This document shows, in pieces, positions 1 to 11,352 of a stretch of 64,000 bases of DNA. Positions within the stretch are counted from its first letter, which is position 1; each line of letters begins with the position of its first letter. Both the position numbers and the translations under genes were made by a program. The notes beneath the pieces are model-generated. The model was given only the letters and a program-made list of their open reading frames with translations. It did not search any database and was not told the DNA's origin. Source of the DNA: Calliopum simillimum (Eukaryota > Arthropoda > Insecta > Diptera > Lauxaniidae); assembly GCA_951812925.1 (NCBI GenBank), contig OX638372.1, positions 68,217,407 to 68,281,406 of the forward strand. Reading direction: 5' to 3'.

Positions 1-711
1 TTGATATTGCATGAACACCTGGCCGTAAAAAAGGTTTGTTCTCGTTAGATCTCGCACAATTTGACAACCGCTCAAAACAAGGCTCGTGTCGATTGGTGCA
101 AAGAAATGTTGAAAAAATTACGATCGCGGTGCTTCAAAAGACGTTTATAAGATCGTCACAGGTGACGAATCATGGATCTATGCGTATGAGCCCGAAACAA
201 AACAGCAATCGATCGTGTGGGTCTTCGAAGACGAGCCAAATCCAACGAAAGATGTTCGTGGAAGAAGCACTTCGAAGCAAATGGTCGCCTGTTTCTTCGG
301 CAAAACTGGTCATGTGGTGACTGTTCCGCTTGAGCAACGTAGGACGGTCAATTTTGAGTGGTACACCACAATTTGTTGGCCTGAAGTCTTCGGAGAAATT
401 CGAAAAACGAACAAGAGAAGACGAATCATTGTTCACCATGACAATGCGAGCTCTCACATATCGGCTCCAACCAGCGCCTTTTTGATCGGCCAAAACGTCG
501 AATTGATGGGTCACCCAATGACTTCTTTTTATTCCCGCATATAAAGAAAAAAATGCGTGGTCAACGATTTTCGTCGCCAGATGCTGTTGAAGCGTTCAAA
601 AAACATGTTTTAGAGGTGTCTCAATCGGAGTGAAAAAAGTGCTTCGACAATTGGTTTGAGCGCATGCAAAAGTATGTAAATCATGCTGGAGAATACTTTG
701 AAAAACAATAA
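1..711 (+). pseudogene. mariner transposase, copy 1, 5' part outside window
   Basis: This is a decayed mariner transposase, the DDE/D enzyme that cuts and pastes the element at TA sites. The window opens inside the DNA-binding half (motif EHLAVKK just after position 10). The first catalytic Asp is kept in TGDESW (codon 164-166) and the second in HHDNA (440-442). The third sits in NDFF (520-522), but about 25 bases before it are missing, so the usual DD34D spacing and the frame are lost. Stops and frame changes occur near 47, 150 and 630. The final motif GEYFEKQ ends at a stop at 709-711. It is close in sequence to the inverted copy at 41316-42568. The element's 3' inverted repeat follows but is split by the insertion at 766-1892 and resumes at 1893-1903 (TATAGCAGCC). 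Mariner assignment is firm; the subfamily is not resolved. Confidence 0.9.
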
Positions 712-765
712 AACCATTTTTGATGATAAATATTTGCATTTTCAATATCAGGCCCGAAATATATA

Positions 766-1892
766 TCGCGACCTTAGAACAACATGGTTCTATCTACACT
801 CATATCACTTTCGAGAAATCTATGTTTGAATATTTCGTGTCGTATAACTTTTATGAATTGATTTTAATCACAATGTTATTAATATTACAAGCATTTGATT
901 GTCGCGAGGATTTCATTGATGCTAAAATAATTAAAATACGTTGCCTAGTTAATAAGAAATTTAAGCTTAAAAAAATCGATAGAACTTTGTTGCTAAACGA
1001 TAAGGTACTTGAAATTGGGAAACAAAGTTCTAACTACCAGATAGAACTTTGTGTTTCTGTAAGAGAGCAGGCAAATTAGAAAAAATCATGTAATCTTGTT
1101 AAACAAGCCCCGATTTTGAGCCGACATGGCTCATTTTGTTAGTAATTGGACTTAGAAAAAATCAACACTTAAGATTTATGCAGTTTTTGAAAAATGGTCG
1201 AAAAGCGGTTTTCGAAAAATTTACATACTTGCATGTATCATTTAAATCGAGTATAACTTTTTAAATAAAAATCACACGAGGCGAGTTTGTATTTCTTTTT
1301 GAAGAAGAAGAACAGTACTTAATGTTTCTTTCAATAGAAAAGAAAAAAACAATTTTGTGCGTCTTCTAAACAACCTCAAAAATCGTGTTTTTGATCATTT
1401 TTTCAACATTTATGGTAGGATATCTCCGAAACCATATAAGATATAGCAACTCTGATGCCAGATTCGAATTTAACGTTAGAAACTTTATCGAAAATGACTA
1501 TCTTTGATTCGATTTCTTAAATTTTCCAAAACCGTTTTTCGACCTTTTTTTAAAAAATGCATTAATCTTAAGTGTTGGTTTTTTCTAAGTCCAATTACTA
1601 ACAAAATGAGCCACGTCGGCTCAAAATCGGGGCTTGTTTAACAAAAAAACATGATTTTTTCCAATTTGCCTGCTCTCTTACAGAAACACAAAGTTGTGAA
1701 ATTAATTTTAATTTGAATATGTGTAGATAGAACCTTGTGCATCTCAATTTCATTAATTATCTCAGAAACCATACGAGATAGAAATATTTGAGTAGCGGTA
1801 ATCGAAAGAGCGTGGTCTATTTAGTACGAAGCAATATATAACTCAATTTCACAAAAAATGTCAGTTAGAACCTTGTTGTTCTAAGGTCGCGA
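766..1892. mobile_element. Foldback element inserted in the mariner 3' inverted repeat
   Basis: The two ends are inverted copies starting TCGCGACCTTAGAACAACA. Long inner arms also pair: about 1042-1235 matches the reverse complement of about 1497-1693, sharing AAGAGAGCAGGC, CCCCGATTTTGAGCCGAC and GTTAGTAATTGGACTTAG. It is flanked by TATA on both sides (762-765 and 1893-1896), consistent with a TA or TATA target duplication. Removing it rejoins the mariner end so that it matches the copy at 41 kb. It carries no recognisable coding sequence; the short reading frame at 720-1079 crosses the junction and is not believed. This is a non-autonomous element whose superfamily I cannot name. Confidence 0.82.
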
Positions 1893-1916
1893 TATAGCAG
1901 CCTACGTATACGATTA

Positions 1917-2290
1917 CTAAAAAAAAGATTTTAGCCAATTCAAAAAACTAGAGTGAAAACTCAGTAATTTACATTTTTTTATAAGGAGAGCACGAGACAA
2001 CTTATCAAATGCTATCACTAAGTCAGTAGATATGACATCTACTTGACAGCCTTCAAGGAAAGTAGAAATACAAAATTCACTAAATAACAACAAATTTGTA
2101 ATAGTCGATCTAAAAGGGACAAAACGGCAAAAAACATTTTGTCTTTTACTAAAGACTCGAAAAGTTTGGAAATAGCAATATTGCAATATTGCTTTTGCAA
2201 CCCGACTGGAAAATGGGAATAATATAAGCCAATTTTCAGTAATCAAAAAATTCACCTAAACACTTTTTTTCTACTCATCTCTCCTAAAGA
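1917..2290 (-). pseudogene. Jockey-like LINE reverse transcriptase fragment
   Basis: A reverse-transcriptase scrap read on the minus strand. It shows the RT segment STITNLLLF (usual form STTTNLLEF) followed by QVDVISTDLVIAFDKL, a decayed version of the QVDVIYTDFSKAFD catalytic block; the motif's first Asp is kept. It ends in NWLKSFF, the normal next block. Only about 110 residues of an RT domain of several hundred remain, with nothing on either side. It resembles the larger relic at 5.8-8.5 kb and probably belongs to the same clade. It lies next to the mariner end at 1903. Confidence 0.75.
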
Positions 2291-3764
2291 ACTGTATGCA
2301 TCTTCATCACAAAAACAATGGATTCTAAACACATGCAATTTCAGAGTGCAAAGATTGATTTCTCCAATTATACAAATTTGACTAATAAAATTAAAAATAA
2401 ATTCCAAAGCATTTATTTATTCCTTTAAACCAAAGTGGGAAGTTGACAGAGTAACGTAAAAATCGAAAATATTATTATTTAGAATTTGGGGGAAAAAAAC
2501 AAAGAATAAAACGCCAAAAAATATGCAACCATAATCACGCTACTACGTACGACAACTTGTTGACATTAATCCACCGCCGTAAAGTATGTAAGTAGCAAAC
2601 AGCACTCAATGTAAAGTAAAAATTTTAATGGACACATTTTTTAAGCCATAAAAATCCCATAAAGACACAAAGAAACAGAACATAAAATTTCGTAAACAAA
2701 AATTTAATTCGAAAAAAGTAGACGACTTTTAGTACAGCAATGATAGCGACAAGGGAAGCACATAAATCATGATAAATCGAAGCAGCTGTTGCTATGCTCC
2801 AAAAATAAGAAAAACCATTAGAGCCATAAAAACAAAAAAGCAAAATAGCTCTATGGATATTAAGAAGCTCATACCACGCTAACAAATAAGTAGAAAAAGC
2901 GCGTAGTGGCAACAACAGCAACAACAAATAATAAACTTGGCTGAAACAAGCAAAATTTTATTGCATCATCACTGTGATAAATTGATGAAAAACTAAATCA
3001 AAAAATGGAGAAAAAAACATTTAGAAATTTATAGAATTTCATAATACTCGTATGTAAACGAATAACCTCAAGAAAATTTTGTAAGAAAAAAACATGTTAA
3101 GTCATCTGTATGAGTTAACCCATTATAGCACTGAAGCTGTGCGACAGTTTTGCTAAAGTTGCTTTATCTTAAAAGAAGTTACTGTTTTCTACACTATGAC
3201 TTCAGCGCAGTTTGCTGTATGATATCAAAAAAAGTTTTTTCAAGCATCACATCTTGATCCCCTATGTCATGAAAGGGTTAATAAGATTTTGTTAAAAAGC
3301 ACAAGTGTTGCTACTGCTGCTGCTGTTGTTGATTGACTGACGTGCGATATGTGCAAAGTAATCATTAAAATCGCATCAACCAGTTCAATCAACAATTCAA
3401 AATTTACCAGTCATCAAGATACGATTACATCCAATGGAGAAGATACCTGTGACACCAACATGCAAACGTAAGAGTCACTTTTTTTTATTTGCAATTTTTA
3501 AATTTCTTAATTTTGTTTAATTTTTTTTTTCTTTTTTTGCAAAATCATAAAGTTTTATTATTTTTTTGTATTGACAACGCCATTTAATGTGAAACCTGGT
3601 GACGAAAGTTTATTAACTTGGTCAGCAACATTATTTCAGTTAACGATAACTCTGAGAAAAATTAAGATATCGAAATAATTTAAATTTGATTTTTAAGAAA
3701 AAGATTAGTGCTTACCAGGTTTTATGTAAAAAATTATTTTATCATATATATGTAGGTAGGGACC
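2291..3764. other. AT-rich spacer, nothing recognised
   Basis: No coding similarity, inverted repeat or tandem array that I can support. It holds short CTG/GTT runs near 3310-3330 and poly-A/T stretches. The minus-strand reading frame at 2625-2927 is low-complexity and hydrophobic and is not believed. Confidence 0.5.
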
Positions 3765-3905
3765 ACCACCATGATTCTGAATCGAAAGAAGATGCTAAGG
3801 AATGGTGAGAACGCGGCACTTCTTCCCTAAAGCTAGTTCGTATTCAGAAATTGTCCGAGAAGGTGTTACTTATAGCTTTTTGGGATCCAAATGAAGAATA
3901 ATCTC
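3765..3905 (+). pseudogene. Mariner transposase scrap
   Basis: A short stretch translating to HHHDSESKEDAKEW then, after a stop, ERGTSS and LIAFWDPNE. It matches the block following the first catalytic Asp of the mariner copy at 23.5-24.5 kb (YHHDPESKQEAKEWCEPGSS, then FWDAKG). No inverted repeats or other transposase parts are visible beside it. About 45 codons are left of an enzyme of about 345. Confidence 0.7.
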
Positions 3906-4029
3906 TGGTTACACAGGCCCATGCGTTTACACCTTTTTTCCCATTCTCGGCTTTTCAAGCCAATGGAATATGAATTCGAATGAAAAAATATTGTAAAATC
4001 TAGCTCAAATAAATATTCAGAATTAAGCC

Positions 4030-4913
4030 CACACAGAAAAAAAAATTGTATTTCCAACAACTTTATGTTTTAATTTAAGAATTTTTGTTGGTTGAAATCT
4101 TCCCAACAACTTTTGCTCTTGTTTTAAATACGAAATCGTTATGTTTTTAATAAAACGAAAAATTCTTGAATCAAGTAAAAAGTTGTTGGAAGTTTAAGAA
4201 CGACAATTGTTGTTTTAAAAGCGAAACTGTTGACAATATTTAGAAACGAAATAGTTGCACGAAGAATAAATGATTGAAATGTTTGTAGTTATATTCATAA
4301 GTATTTATTTGCCATTTATCTTACAGCAATAGAAATGATACAAAATCTAGGACATTGGGTGCTGTATGAGATGAAGCCGTGTGCGGCAGAAAAGGAAATG
4401 TTCTTTGCACCTTATCGTGAGTGGCAATAGAAAATGGATACAGTACGATAATCTCAAGCGTAAAAAGTCTTGAGATAAGTCAGGTCCATGCATCGACATC
4501 GTCCGCACATCCGAATATCCATGTGAAGCATATAGTGGAATCAATGGGGTGTAATTGATTATGAAATTCATATGCTGCCAGAGAGATAAGAGAAAGTTAT
4601 GTTGAAAAAAGGGCAATAATTTGAGTCAAATGTTTCTTACCATCATTCGTTAAATAGAGCTTTTAAAGAAAAAACATCTAGAACTTATTCAGGAATATAA
4701 ATTGCTTATTTTTTATTTTGTTCACAAAACTGGCGTTTGACGCTTTGTATTTAAAAATATTTTTCATATTTTTTATGACAAATGCGTAAAAATATTAAAT
4801 ATCAAGAATAAAATTGTTGGTTTAAGAATAAAATACTTATTCCAACAATTTAGAAATAACAATTTTTTGAGAGTGAAAAATTGTTGTTTTAACAATCTTT
4901 TTTTTTCTGAGTG
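4030..4913. mobile_element. Inverted-end element (CACWCAGAAAAAAAAA ends)
   Basis: The left end reads CACACAGAAAAAAAAATTGT and the reverse complement of the right end reads CACTCAGAAAAAAAAAGATT. Beyond this, both arms are rich in TTGTTG and CAACAA blocks that pair loosely, for example CCAACAACTT near 4053 against AAATTGTTGG near 4815. Length is about 884 bp. The interior has no recognised gene; a minus-strand frame at 4347-4616 matches nothing I know. The poly-A makes the ends partly low complexity, so the assignment is moderate. Confidence 0.45.
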
Positions 4914-5779
4914 CCCACTTTAGCACAAAATCATCCTAAAATACGCCAATCTAAGCTCAAATTTGGGCATAATTCAAATTTTTATAAATAAGGCCTATTG
5001 AGCTCAATGCAAGCCATTTTGTAATTGTTTACCCAAAAAAAATAAATATCCCCATTTTTGATTAATTCAAGTTCTTTTGTAATTGTTTATCAAAAATAAA
5101 TTTTCATTTGCTGTTCTTCTGTGTGTTTATGATTCTCAATATGACTATGTCACCCACTGCTTAAATTACTCCAGGTCGACAGCCGATTTGGGTATTTATA
5201 ATAGAGTAGATAGAATACATGTCCAATCAAGATTTCTTTTGATGGAATCCGAATTGGCATAAGCAATAGCGGCATAGTGAAAAAAATTACTAAGTACTCA
5301 ATATTATTTAAAAATTTCAAAAAATTGCGGAGATATTGATTTGAACGATTTTTTGGGTTTCAGGAGAAAATTTCGACTTTCAAGTGTTCAGCAATTAGTA
5401 GTGAAATTTAATAGCAAATATTTCTGTAGTTCATACTGACTCAATATTCTCCTGTTTTAGGTGTCATTTTTGTACCTTTTTAAAGAAAGGGTAAAAATGA
5501 CCCACATGTGGGGGTTGTAGAGGGTTAAAATTTTCTATAAAAATATCCCTCGCAATATCCTGCATAAGTTTACTGAACACAATTTACACCTCAGATGTTA
5601 GGATCATATAGTTAAAATCATCGATTTACCACAAGAATGCGGTATTTTTGTTTTTTATCCATGTACAGTGAATAAAAAAAACTTCAAAAATCGATTAAAA
5701 AAAAATCTGACGTGCTGGAGAAAAACGACGAGACACGGGTATTTTTTTTAACGTCTTCTTTAAGAATTTTTTGGATTTT
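4914..5779. other. AT-rich spacer, nothing recognised
   Basis: No feature is supported here. It may contain decayed 5' sequence of the LINE that becomes readable near 5780, but I cannot read an endonuclease N-terminus in it. Confidence 0.4.
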
Positions 5780-8474
5780 CTCATGTGTTTAACAAAAAGT
5801 TTGAAATTTTCGAACAGTGTAATATAAATCAGATTAATTCTATCCAGCATATAATTAATTTAGATGATTTTAGTCTCGGGTGCATTTCCTGGCTGTATGA
5901 TAACAGAAATCTATTACGATGTAACTTTAATTCTGATATTGAATCGCTAGTGGTAAGCTTTTTTTATCCAATGGATTCAATCAGTTAAATTCTTTTAAAA
6001 ATGATTTGAGAAGGATCTTAGATTTAATATTTGCTACTGGTGATTTGAAGGCAACCTGTGGATTAAACTCATCTCCAATTTCAAAAAATTCCATCCACCA
6101 TAAAGCTTTAACCATCAATTTTGAGATTTGTGTATTTAGTGCTTTTGATATAAATTTGTTAAATCATGTGCGATATCTTTAAATGTGTAAAGAGTTTGAT
6201 TTACTACACAAATTCTTGTATAACAAATATATTTCAATTTCTAATCCGAAATATTTTTGGCAGTACTTAAATGAAAGCGTAAAACAAATGGCTTTCCGGC
6301 AAGCAAGAGATTTGGTAACTCTAAATCAAATGATACATTGCAGTCGTGCAATCGTTTTGCTAAATTTTTTCAAGAAGTATGTATAAGAAAAGTTTGGGAA
6401 CACTTCTTGGTGTGAGAGGGATGTTTTTGAATCAAATTCAGATTTTATTAATACTATATCTTTACTGTTAATGAGGAAGATGTCTTAAATGCAATTTCGA
6501 GTTTAAAACCTAGTTTTAAACATGAAAAGTATGGTTTTCCACCCATGTTTTTTAAAAACTGTGCTGGTAATATTGTTAAACCCTTAACTCATTTATTTAA
6601 TTCTTGTTTTAGGTCTGGTTTATTTCTCGATATTCAAAAAATTTGCATCATTGCTCCCATATACAAATCTGGCGATCGTAGTGATATATGCAACTATAGA
6701 GTTATTGTAAAGCAGCCTACTTTTGCAAAGTTGTTTGATAGAATTTTCAAAAATAAACTGTTTAACCATTTAAGTGAAGCTATATGTTAAGCTCCACATG
6801 GCATTCTCCCTGGCAAATCCACTTGCACAAATCTGACATTGATTTCAAAATATATCGTTGCAGCCATGGTAGATCATAAGCAACATGATGTTATATACAC
6901 TGATTTCTCGAAAGCTTTTGATCTTTCAGATTTGCTTATAACATTTTTTGAAGGTTTTTTGACTAAGAATAAACTATTTGTTAAAATTGGGAATACTATT
7001 TCTGATACGATACATCGTTTGGTACTCCGCAGGGTACACATTGCGGTTCACTTTTATTCATATTATTTATTAACGACTTACCAAGAGTCATTAAACACTT
7101 CACTTGTCTGCTTTTTGCAGATGATGTCAAATTATTTCGCAAGATATCTTGTGATACTGAAAGTATGTTGCTTCAGAGAGATTTATCCTCTTTTAATCAG
7201 TGGTGCTTATGCAATAACCTAGCATTGAATTTAAGTAAATGTTGTGTTGTTTCTTTTGCGAAGTGTGCTCAACCCCAAACATTTGATTATTGTATCAATA
7301 ATAACTTATTACTGCGTAAACAAGAAATTAAGGTACTTAGAGTAATTTCCGATTCAAGCTTCACATTTTAAATCTCATTATGATTATAGGCGAGGAGCCG
7401 GCAATACTAAAAGTGCCGTCATCGCGGATTCTGAAATTTTTAATGCAAAATGGTAGTTTACACTAAGGCGAATATGAATAGCTTGGTCAGCATGGTTGTA
7501 GCCAGGCAGAAATATTTTTAAATGATTTTTGAATTATTAAATTTTCGGAATGTTTTGCCGTCATCGCAGATTTTGATCAATCTTAACATTAATCGATGGT
7601 AAATTTCATAACCATTCAAAAAAAATCCGGCCGACCAAATTTTTTTTGCCGAAAATGACCGGCAGACCTATTTTAATGGTGATCAAAATCCGCGATGACG
7701 GCAAAACATTTCGAAAATTTAATAATTCAAAAATCATTTAAAAATATTTCTGCCAGGCCATAACCATGCTGACCAAGCTTTTCTTATTCGTCTTAGTGTA
7801 AACTACCATTTTGCATTAAAAATTTCAGAATCCGCGATGACGGCACTTTTAGTATTGCCGGCTCCCGGACTATTATGTTGTTTCAAAATTTTATGCTATG
7901 TTAGGCTTTATCAAAAGAAATTCTTAAAATTTTAAAGACCCCATGACAGTGAAAGCTCTATATATTTCCTTGGTAAGAAGCATTCTGGAGTATTGCTCAA
8001 TTATTTGGGATCCCTGAAAGTTCAGATCGAATCGAAAAAGTTCAAAAAAAATTTACAAGGCTTGCGTTGCATAAACTGCAGTGTCCAGTTGGAGCTCCTT
8101 GCTATGATTCAAGACGAAAAATCTTGGGGCTACAGTTTTTAAAAGAACGTCGTGCGTCCTTTTATTTAACTTTTGTTTATAATATTTTGTGTGTTAAAAT
8201 TAATTGTAAGGAGATTTCCGATTCATTTGTGCTATATGTACCTAATAGAAACTTAAGACATAATCGTATGTTTGAAGATCAAGTTCATAGGACAAATTAT
8301 GCTCTTAATGAACCGATTGCTTAGTGTATTCGTATTTGTAATAATTATTCCCATTTGTTAAATTTTAATTTAACTTTAAACTTATTTAAGCTTAATTTAT
8401 TTGTTTTATTTCATTAAAATTAAGATTTTAGTCTGAAAGATTTATTCTGTAGAGCGAAATAAATAAATAATAAC
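5780..8474 (+). pseudogene. Jockey-like non-LTR retrotransposon, decayed
   Basis: A LINE ORF2 relic (endonuclease plus reverse transcriptase, used for target-primed reverse transcription). In order: endonuclease C-terminal half with INQINSI near 5830 and RILDLIFA then SIHHKAL near 6010-6110; linker 6180-6400; RT from about 6480 with FFKNCAGNIVKPLTHLFNSC, IAPIYKSGDRSDICNYR, STCTNL, VIYTDFSKAFD, GTPQGTHCGSLLF and the catalytic FADD (LLFADDVKLF, about 7109-7138). The thumb region FIKRNS, ALYISLVRSILEYCSIIW and RRASFYL runs to about 8200. Frames change several times and stops are scattered. The 3' end is an AAATAAATAAATAA tail near 8457-8474. The coding region is split at 7388-7871 by a palindromic element. 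The 5' part is missing. Confidence 0.88.
7388..7871. mobile_element. 484-bp palindromic foldback element in the LINE
   Basis: Two arms of about 200 bp are near-perfect inverted copies: CCGGCAATACTAAAAGTGCC starts at about 7398 and its complement ends at about 7863. Shared blocks include GTCATCGCGGATTCTGAAAT, TTTTAATGCAAAATGGTAG, GTTTACACTAA and TTTAAATGATTTTTGAATT. The host RT reading HYDY...VVSK resumes when the element is removed, and ATTAT flanks both sides (7383-7387 and 7872-7876), giving a 5-bp target duplication. There is no coding capacity. The outer terminus (CCGGCTCCCGGACT) recurs alone at 22433-22446. Superfamily unknown. Confidence 0.85.
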
Positions 8475-8531
8475 AATGGGATGTTACGATGTACTGAGGT
8501 GCCTTTGGACATTTTGGTACATATATTTTTG

Positions 8532-9171
8532 GGTGGGGGGACACTTTTCCCAAAATCGTTTTCCCAAAAAAATTATTTCCCAAAAACATTTTTCCCAATT
8601 TTTTTTCTTCCCAATACTTTTTTCCCCAAAATAAAGTTTTCCCACGCCTTTTTAACTTTTCTCATTAATATATAAACAACTTATTGCGTTGTCATTTGTT
8701 TTTCCATCACTATTTTGAAAGCGCCTTCATATTTCAGTAAGAAATAAAAGTTAATCAAATTGTTCGTCTACGTATCTCAACATGGCGGAATTAATAAATT
8801 GTCGAAAGTCATTTCTACTCCATGTCGATGGATATCTATATCACAAACATTCGGGTACCATTGGATCGACAACATATTGGAATTGCCGTAACAAAGCCGA
8901 ATGCAGCGCTAGGGCAATAACTTCTGGCGGACCAGAAAATGTCACACTGTTGAAAGGGCCTGATGTCTCGAAACACATTTCTCACGCGCCAAATCCTGAA
9001 GAAGTCGAAGCAGTAAAGGTTGTTAATAGAATCAAGCTTAAGGCTGAGGAGCATCCTGAGGGAAAACTTTTTAGTGGAAAAAAATATATTGGGAAGAAAA
9101 AAAATTGGAAAAAATGTTTTTGGAAAATGAATTTCTTGGGAAAACTAATTTGGGAAAAGTGTACCCCAACC
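8532..9171 (+). mobile_element. MULE-type element carrying a FLYWCH segment
   Basis: Long inverted terminal repeats of about 115 bp: left end GGTGGGGGGACACTTTTCCC (8532), reverse complement of right end GGTTGGGGTACACTTTTCCC (ending 9171). Both arms then run through repeated TTTTCCCAA units. A perfect 9-bp direct repeat, ATATTTTTG, flanks it (8523-8531 and 9172-9180). Nine-base target duplications, long inverted ends and FLYWCH domains together are typical of Mutator-like elements. At 640 bp it is far too short to be autonomous and contains only the FLYWCH coding segment; no DDE transposase domain is present. Confidence 0.85.
8782..9060 (+). CDS. FLYWCH zinc-finger segment (truncated)
   Basis: An open frame starts at ATG 8782 and stays open to 9192, but only the part before the right inverted repeat (to about 9060) looks like real protein. 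Residues 10-72 fit a FLYWCH C2H2-type finger: FLLHVDGYLYHK, then TYWNC (C35), ECSAR (C41) and KHISH (H65, H68), followed by HAPNPEEVEAVKVVNRIK, the usual link towards a MULE transposase. FLYWCH fingers bind DNA and occur at the N-terminus of many insect MULE transposases, and also in mod(mdg4)-like host proteins. The last 40 codons are translated inverted repeat (lysine- and tryptophan-rich) and not functional sequence. Either this is the remaining 5' exon of a deleted MULE transposase, or a captured host exon; I favour the first. Confidence 0.7.
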
Positions 9172-9192
9172 ATATTTTTGAAAATGAAATGA

Positions 9193-10425
9193 CATTTCTT
9201 GCATGTTGTTTTGCGGAAACATTGTTCTTTCAATCATAAGGTTTGTGTCACTAGACCGTGTTTGAGGTTATTATTGTCGCATATAATATTCTTCTTGAAA
9301 AAGATTCTACAGAAAATTAAAATAAAAACATTTTAAAGAAATTTAACGTTTCTGTAATTTGATAATTTAAAAACTTAAATTTCAAACCAGAATTTTAAAT
9401 GACTGACGATATATGTATTTCATAGTCGTATCCTAAAGTTTATATATTTTATTTGTAAATACTATAAGTTCACTTAATCACCACTATACATTTCTTGTTG
9501 CTGCTGTTGTATTGGTTTTTATTACAACATCGTTTATTTTTATGCATATAAACAGGAAAAGCATTTTAAATTGGGATTTTCTTTTGTAATCTTTATTTTA
9601 ATGAAATTTTGAAAAAAATAAACAGATTTTGTTATTTTGTTTATACTCTTTATTTTTAGTTTGATTTTTTTTTTTTTTTTTATTTCAAAATAAATTTTTA
9701 TTATTTTTATTCATTTGTTGAGTCATCACTAAACATAAAAAAGTGTTGTTTAAATCCATTCAACAATGCATTGTTTAATTTTGTTAAATCGCAGAATATA
9801 TTTTTAATATACTATTGTATATATAAATGTAAAGATAAAATATAACTTTTCGGATAGATAATTTTGTGCTCATCAACTTTTCCAAATTTTTGGAACAAAA
9901 ACAAAGAAATTTATAAAGAAATTCCTTCTTTTTTTCATTTCAAGTGTCAACATTAATGTTTTACCTCATTATTGCAGCACCAATAAAACAAACAGTTTGC
10001 CTCAATAGCAGATGACCTTTTAACCTATTAACCGATTACTTTCTAGCTCACTACCTACTATGCACTCGCACTCGCACTACCCACAATGTGCCGGCGACAA
10101 AGAACTAGTTAAATAAATTCAATTAACTTGTCCGCTGTCACCAAAGCAGCATAGGGGCCTAAGAGTATTGCGATGCCAATGAGGGGCAACCACCAACTTT
10201 AATACAATGGACGAATGCATTGCGATTCTTTTCAATGTTTTTATTATCTTTTTGCATAAAAGAAGCAGAACAAAGAAGGAACAACAAAAATGAAGTCTTA
10301 ATGCATCCAATAAGCTTCAATTTGTCCAGTTCAGCGTTGTAAAAGAATGTAAGGATACAAAGGTTGTGGCTATGAAAAAAACAGATACACATTTCAATTA
10401 ATCTATCCAGAATACTTTACAAGCA
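9193..10425. other. AT-rich spacer, nothing recognised
   Basis: Poly-T and TTTATT-rich sequence (for example 9660-9720) with no supported gene. The minus-strand frames around 10119-10392 are short and match nothing. Confidence 0.5.
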
Positions 10426-10726
10426 GTTAGCGCCGAACTACATCTAAAGTGCAACCAGATGCCCATAGCAAACGGGCTAATGCTACGCAAGTGCTGATGG
10501 ATAGGTCATACTCTCCGGAAACCACACAGCAAAGTCAGCCGCTAGATTCTGAGTGATATCTACGTGACATATCAAGAACCATCTGGAAAACGTCGTTGGA
10601 GAAGGATATGAAATGTTTAGGAAAGCCGTGGTAAAAGATTAATGTAATTGCAAAGGATCATGATAAATGTAGTCGTTTCATTTTTGCCCTATGCTCCTTC
10701 TAGGAGTTCCATGAGAATACATACAG
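10426..10726 (+). pseudogene. RTE/CR1-like LINE 3' relic, copy 1
   Basis: C-terminal end of a LINE ORF2. It begins AELHLKCNQ and keeps WIGHTLRKPHSK, matching AELHQKCKQ and WIGHTLRKPHSE in the better copy at 30.2-30.9 kb. It has several stops and shifted frames, then the family 3' terminus in altered form (CTCCTTCTAGGAGTTCCATG) and a short ATAC tail near 10717-10724. Strongly 5' truncated and old. Confidence 0.8.
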
Positions 10727-11352
10727 CATATACGATTATACTGTTCAAACAAAAACATGTGTAGGTACAATAAAAAAAACGTCAGACCTATCACATCCAC
10801 TGAGTTACATTTTTTGAAACGGACTCTGTAAGAAATAATTTGCTCAACTTTTTTTTGTGGTTTTTTGAAGAATGTTTGAATACGATTATTGCCTTGTATT
10901 TTATTTTCGAAAATTTTAACATTTTTAAAAGTTATAAGAAAGTGAATTTTTATGTACTTCGTTTCTTAAATTGCGATTTCTCTATATATATTGAGCGAAA
11001 ATTGATTAAATTTTTGTGGTAGAACTAAAAATAATCCAAAATTTAGATGAAATAAACTTTTCAGAAAACTTTTGAAAATTTCTAATAAATAATGCACTTT
11101 TAAATAAACAAATAGAAATTGAAGCAATCAATACCAAAAAAACAAAATCTACACAATCTTTTCGTGATAAGAATTAAAGTGCATTTCATAAATGAAAAAG
11201 TTACGCGTTCTTTACACTTGTCAAAAGGATTTGCATCGGAATGCAGTCCTGGTACTAATGAGACGACTAGGAGGTTAACATGAAATCAAGCAAGGAACAA
11301 TTCTCTAGAACATCTTAGCCCATTATATCCCGTTTTTATGGGTCTTTTTGAC
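10727..11352. other. AT-rich spacer, nothing recognised
   Basis: No gene, repeat end or array that I can support; the small plus-strand frame at 10840-11022 is Phe/Asn-rich AT translation. Confidence 0.5.

Noticed and set aside
720..1079. 119-codon frame after the first mariner copy
   Set aside because: It begins in the mariner 3' end and runs into the foldback element across the insertion junction.
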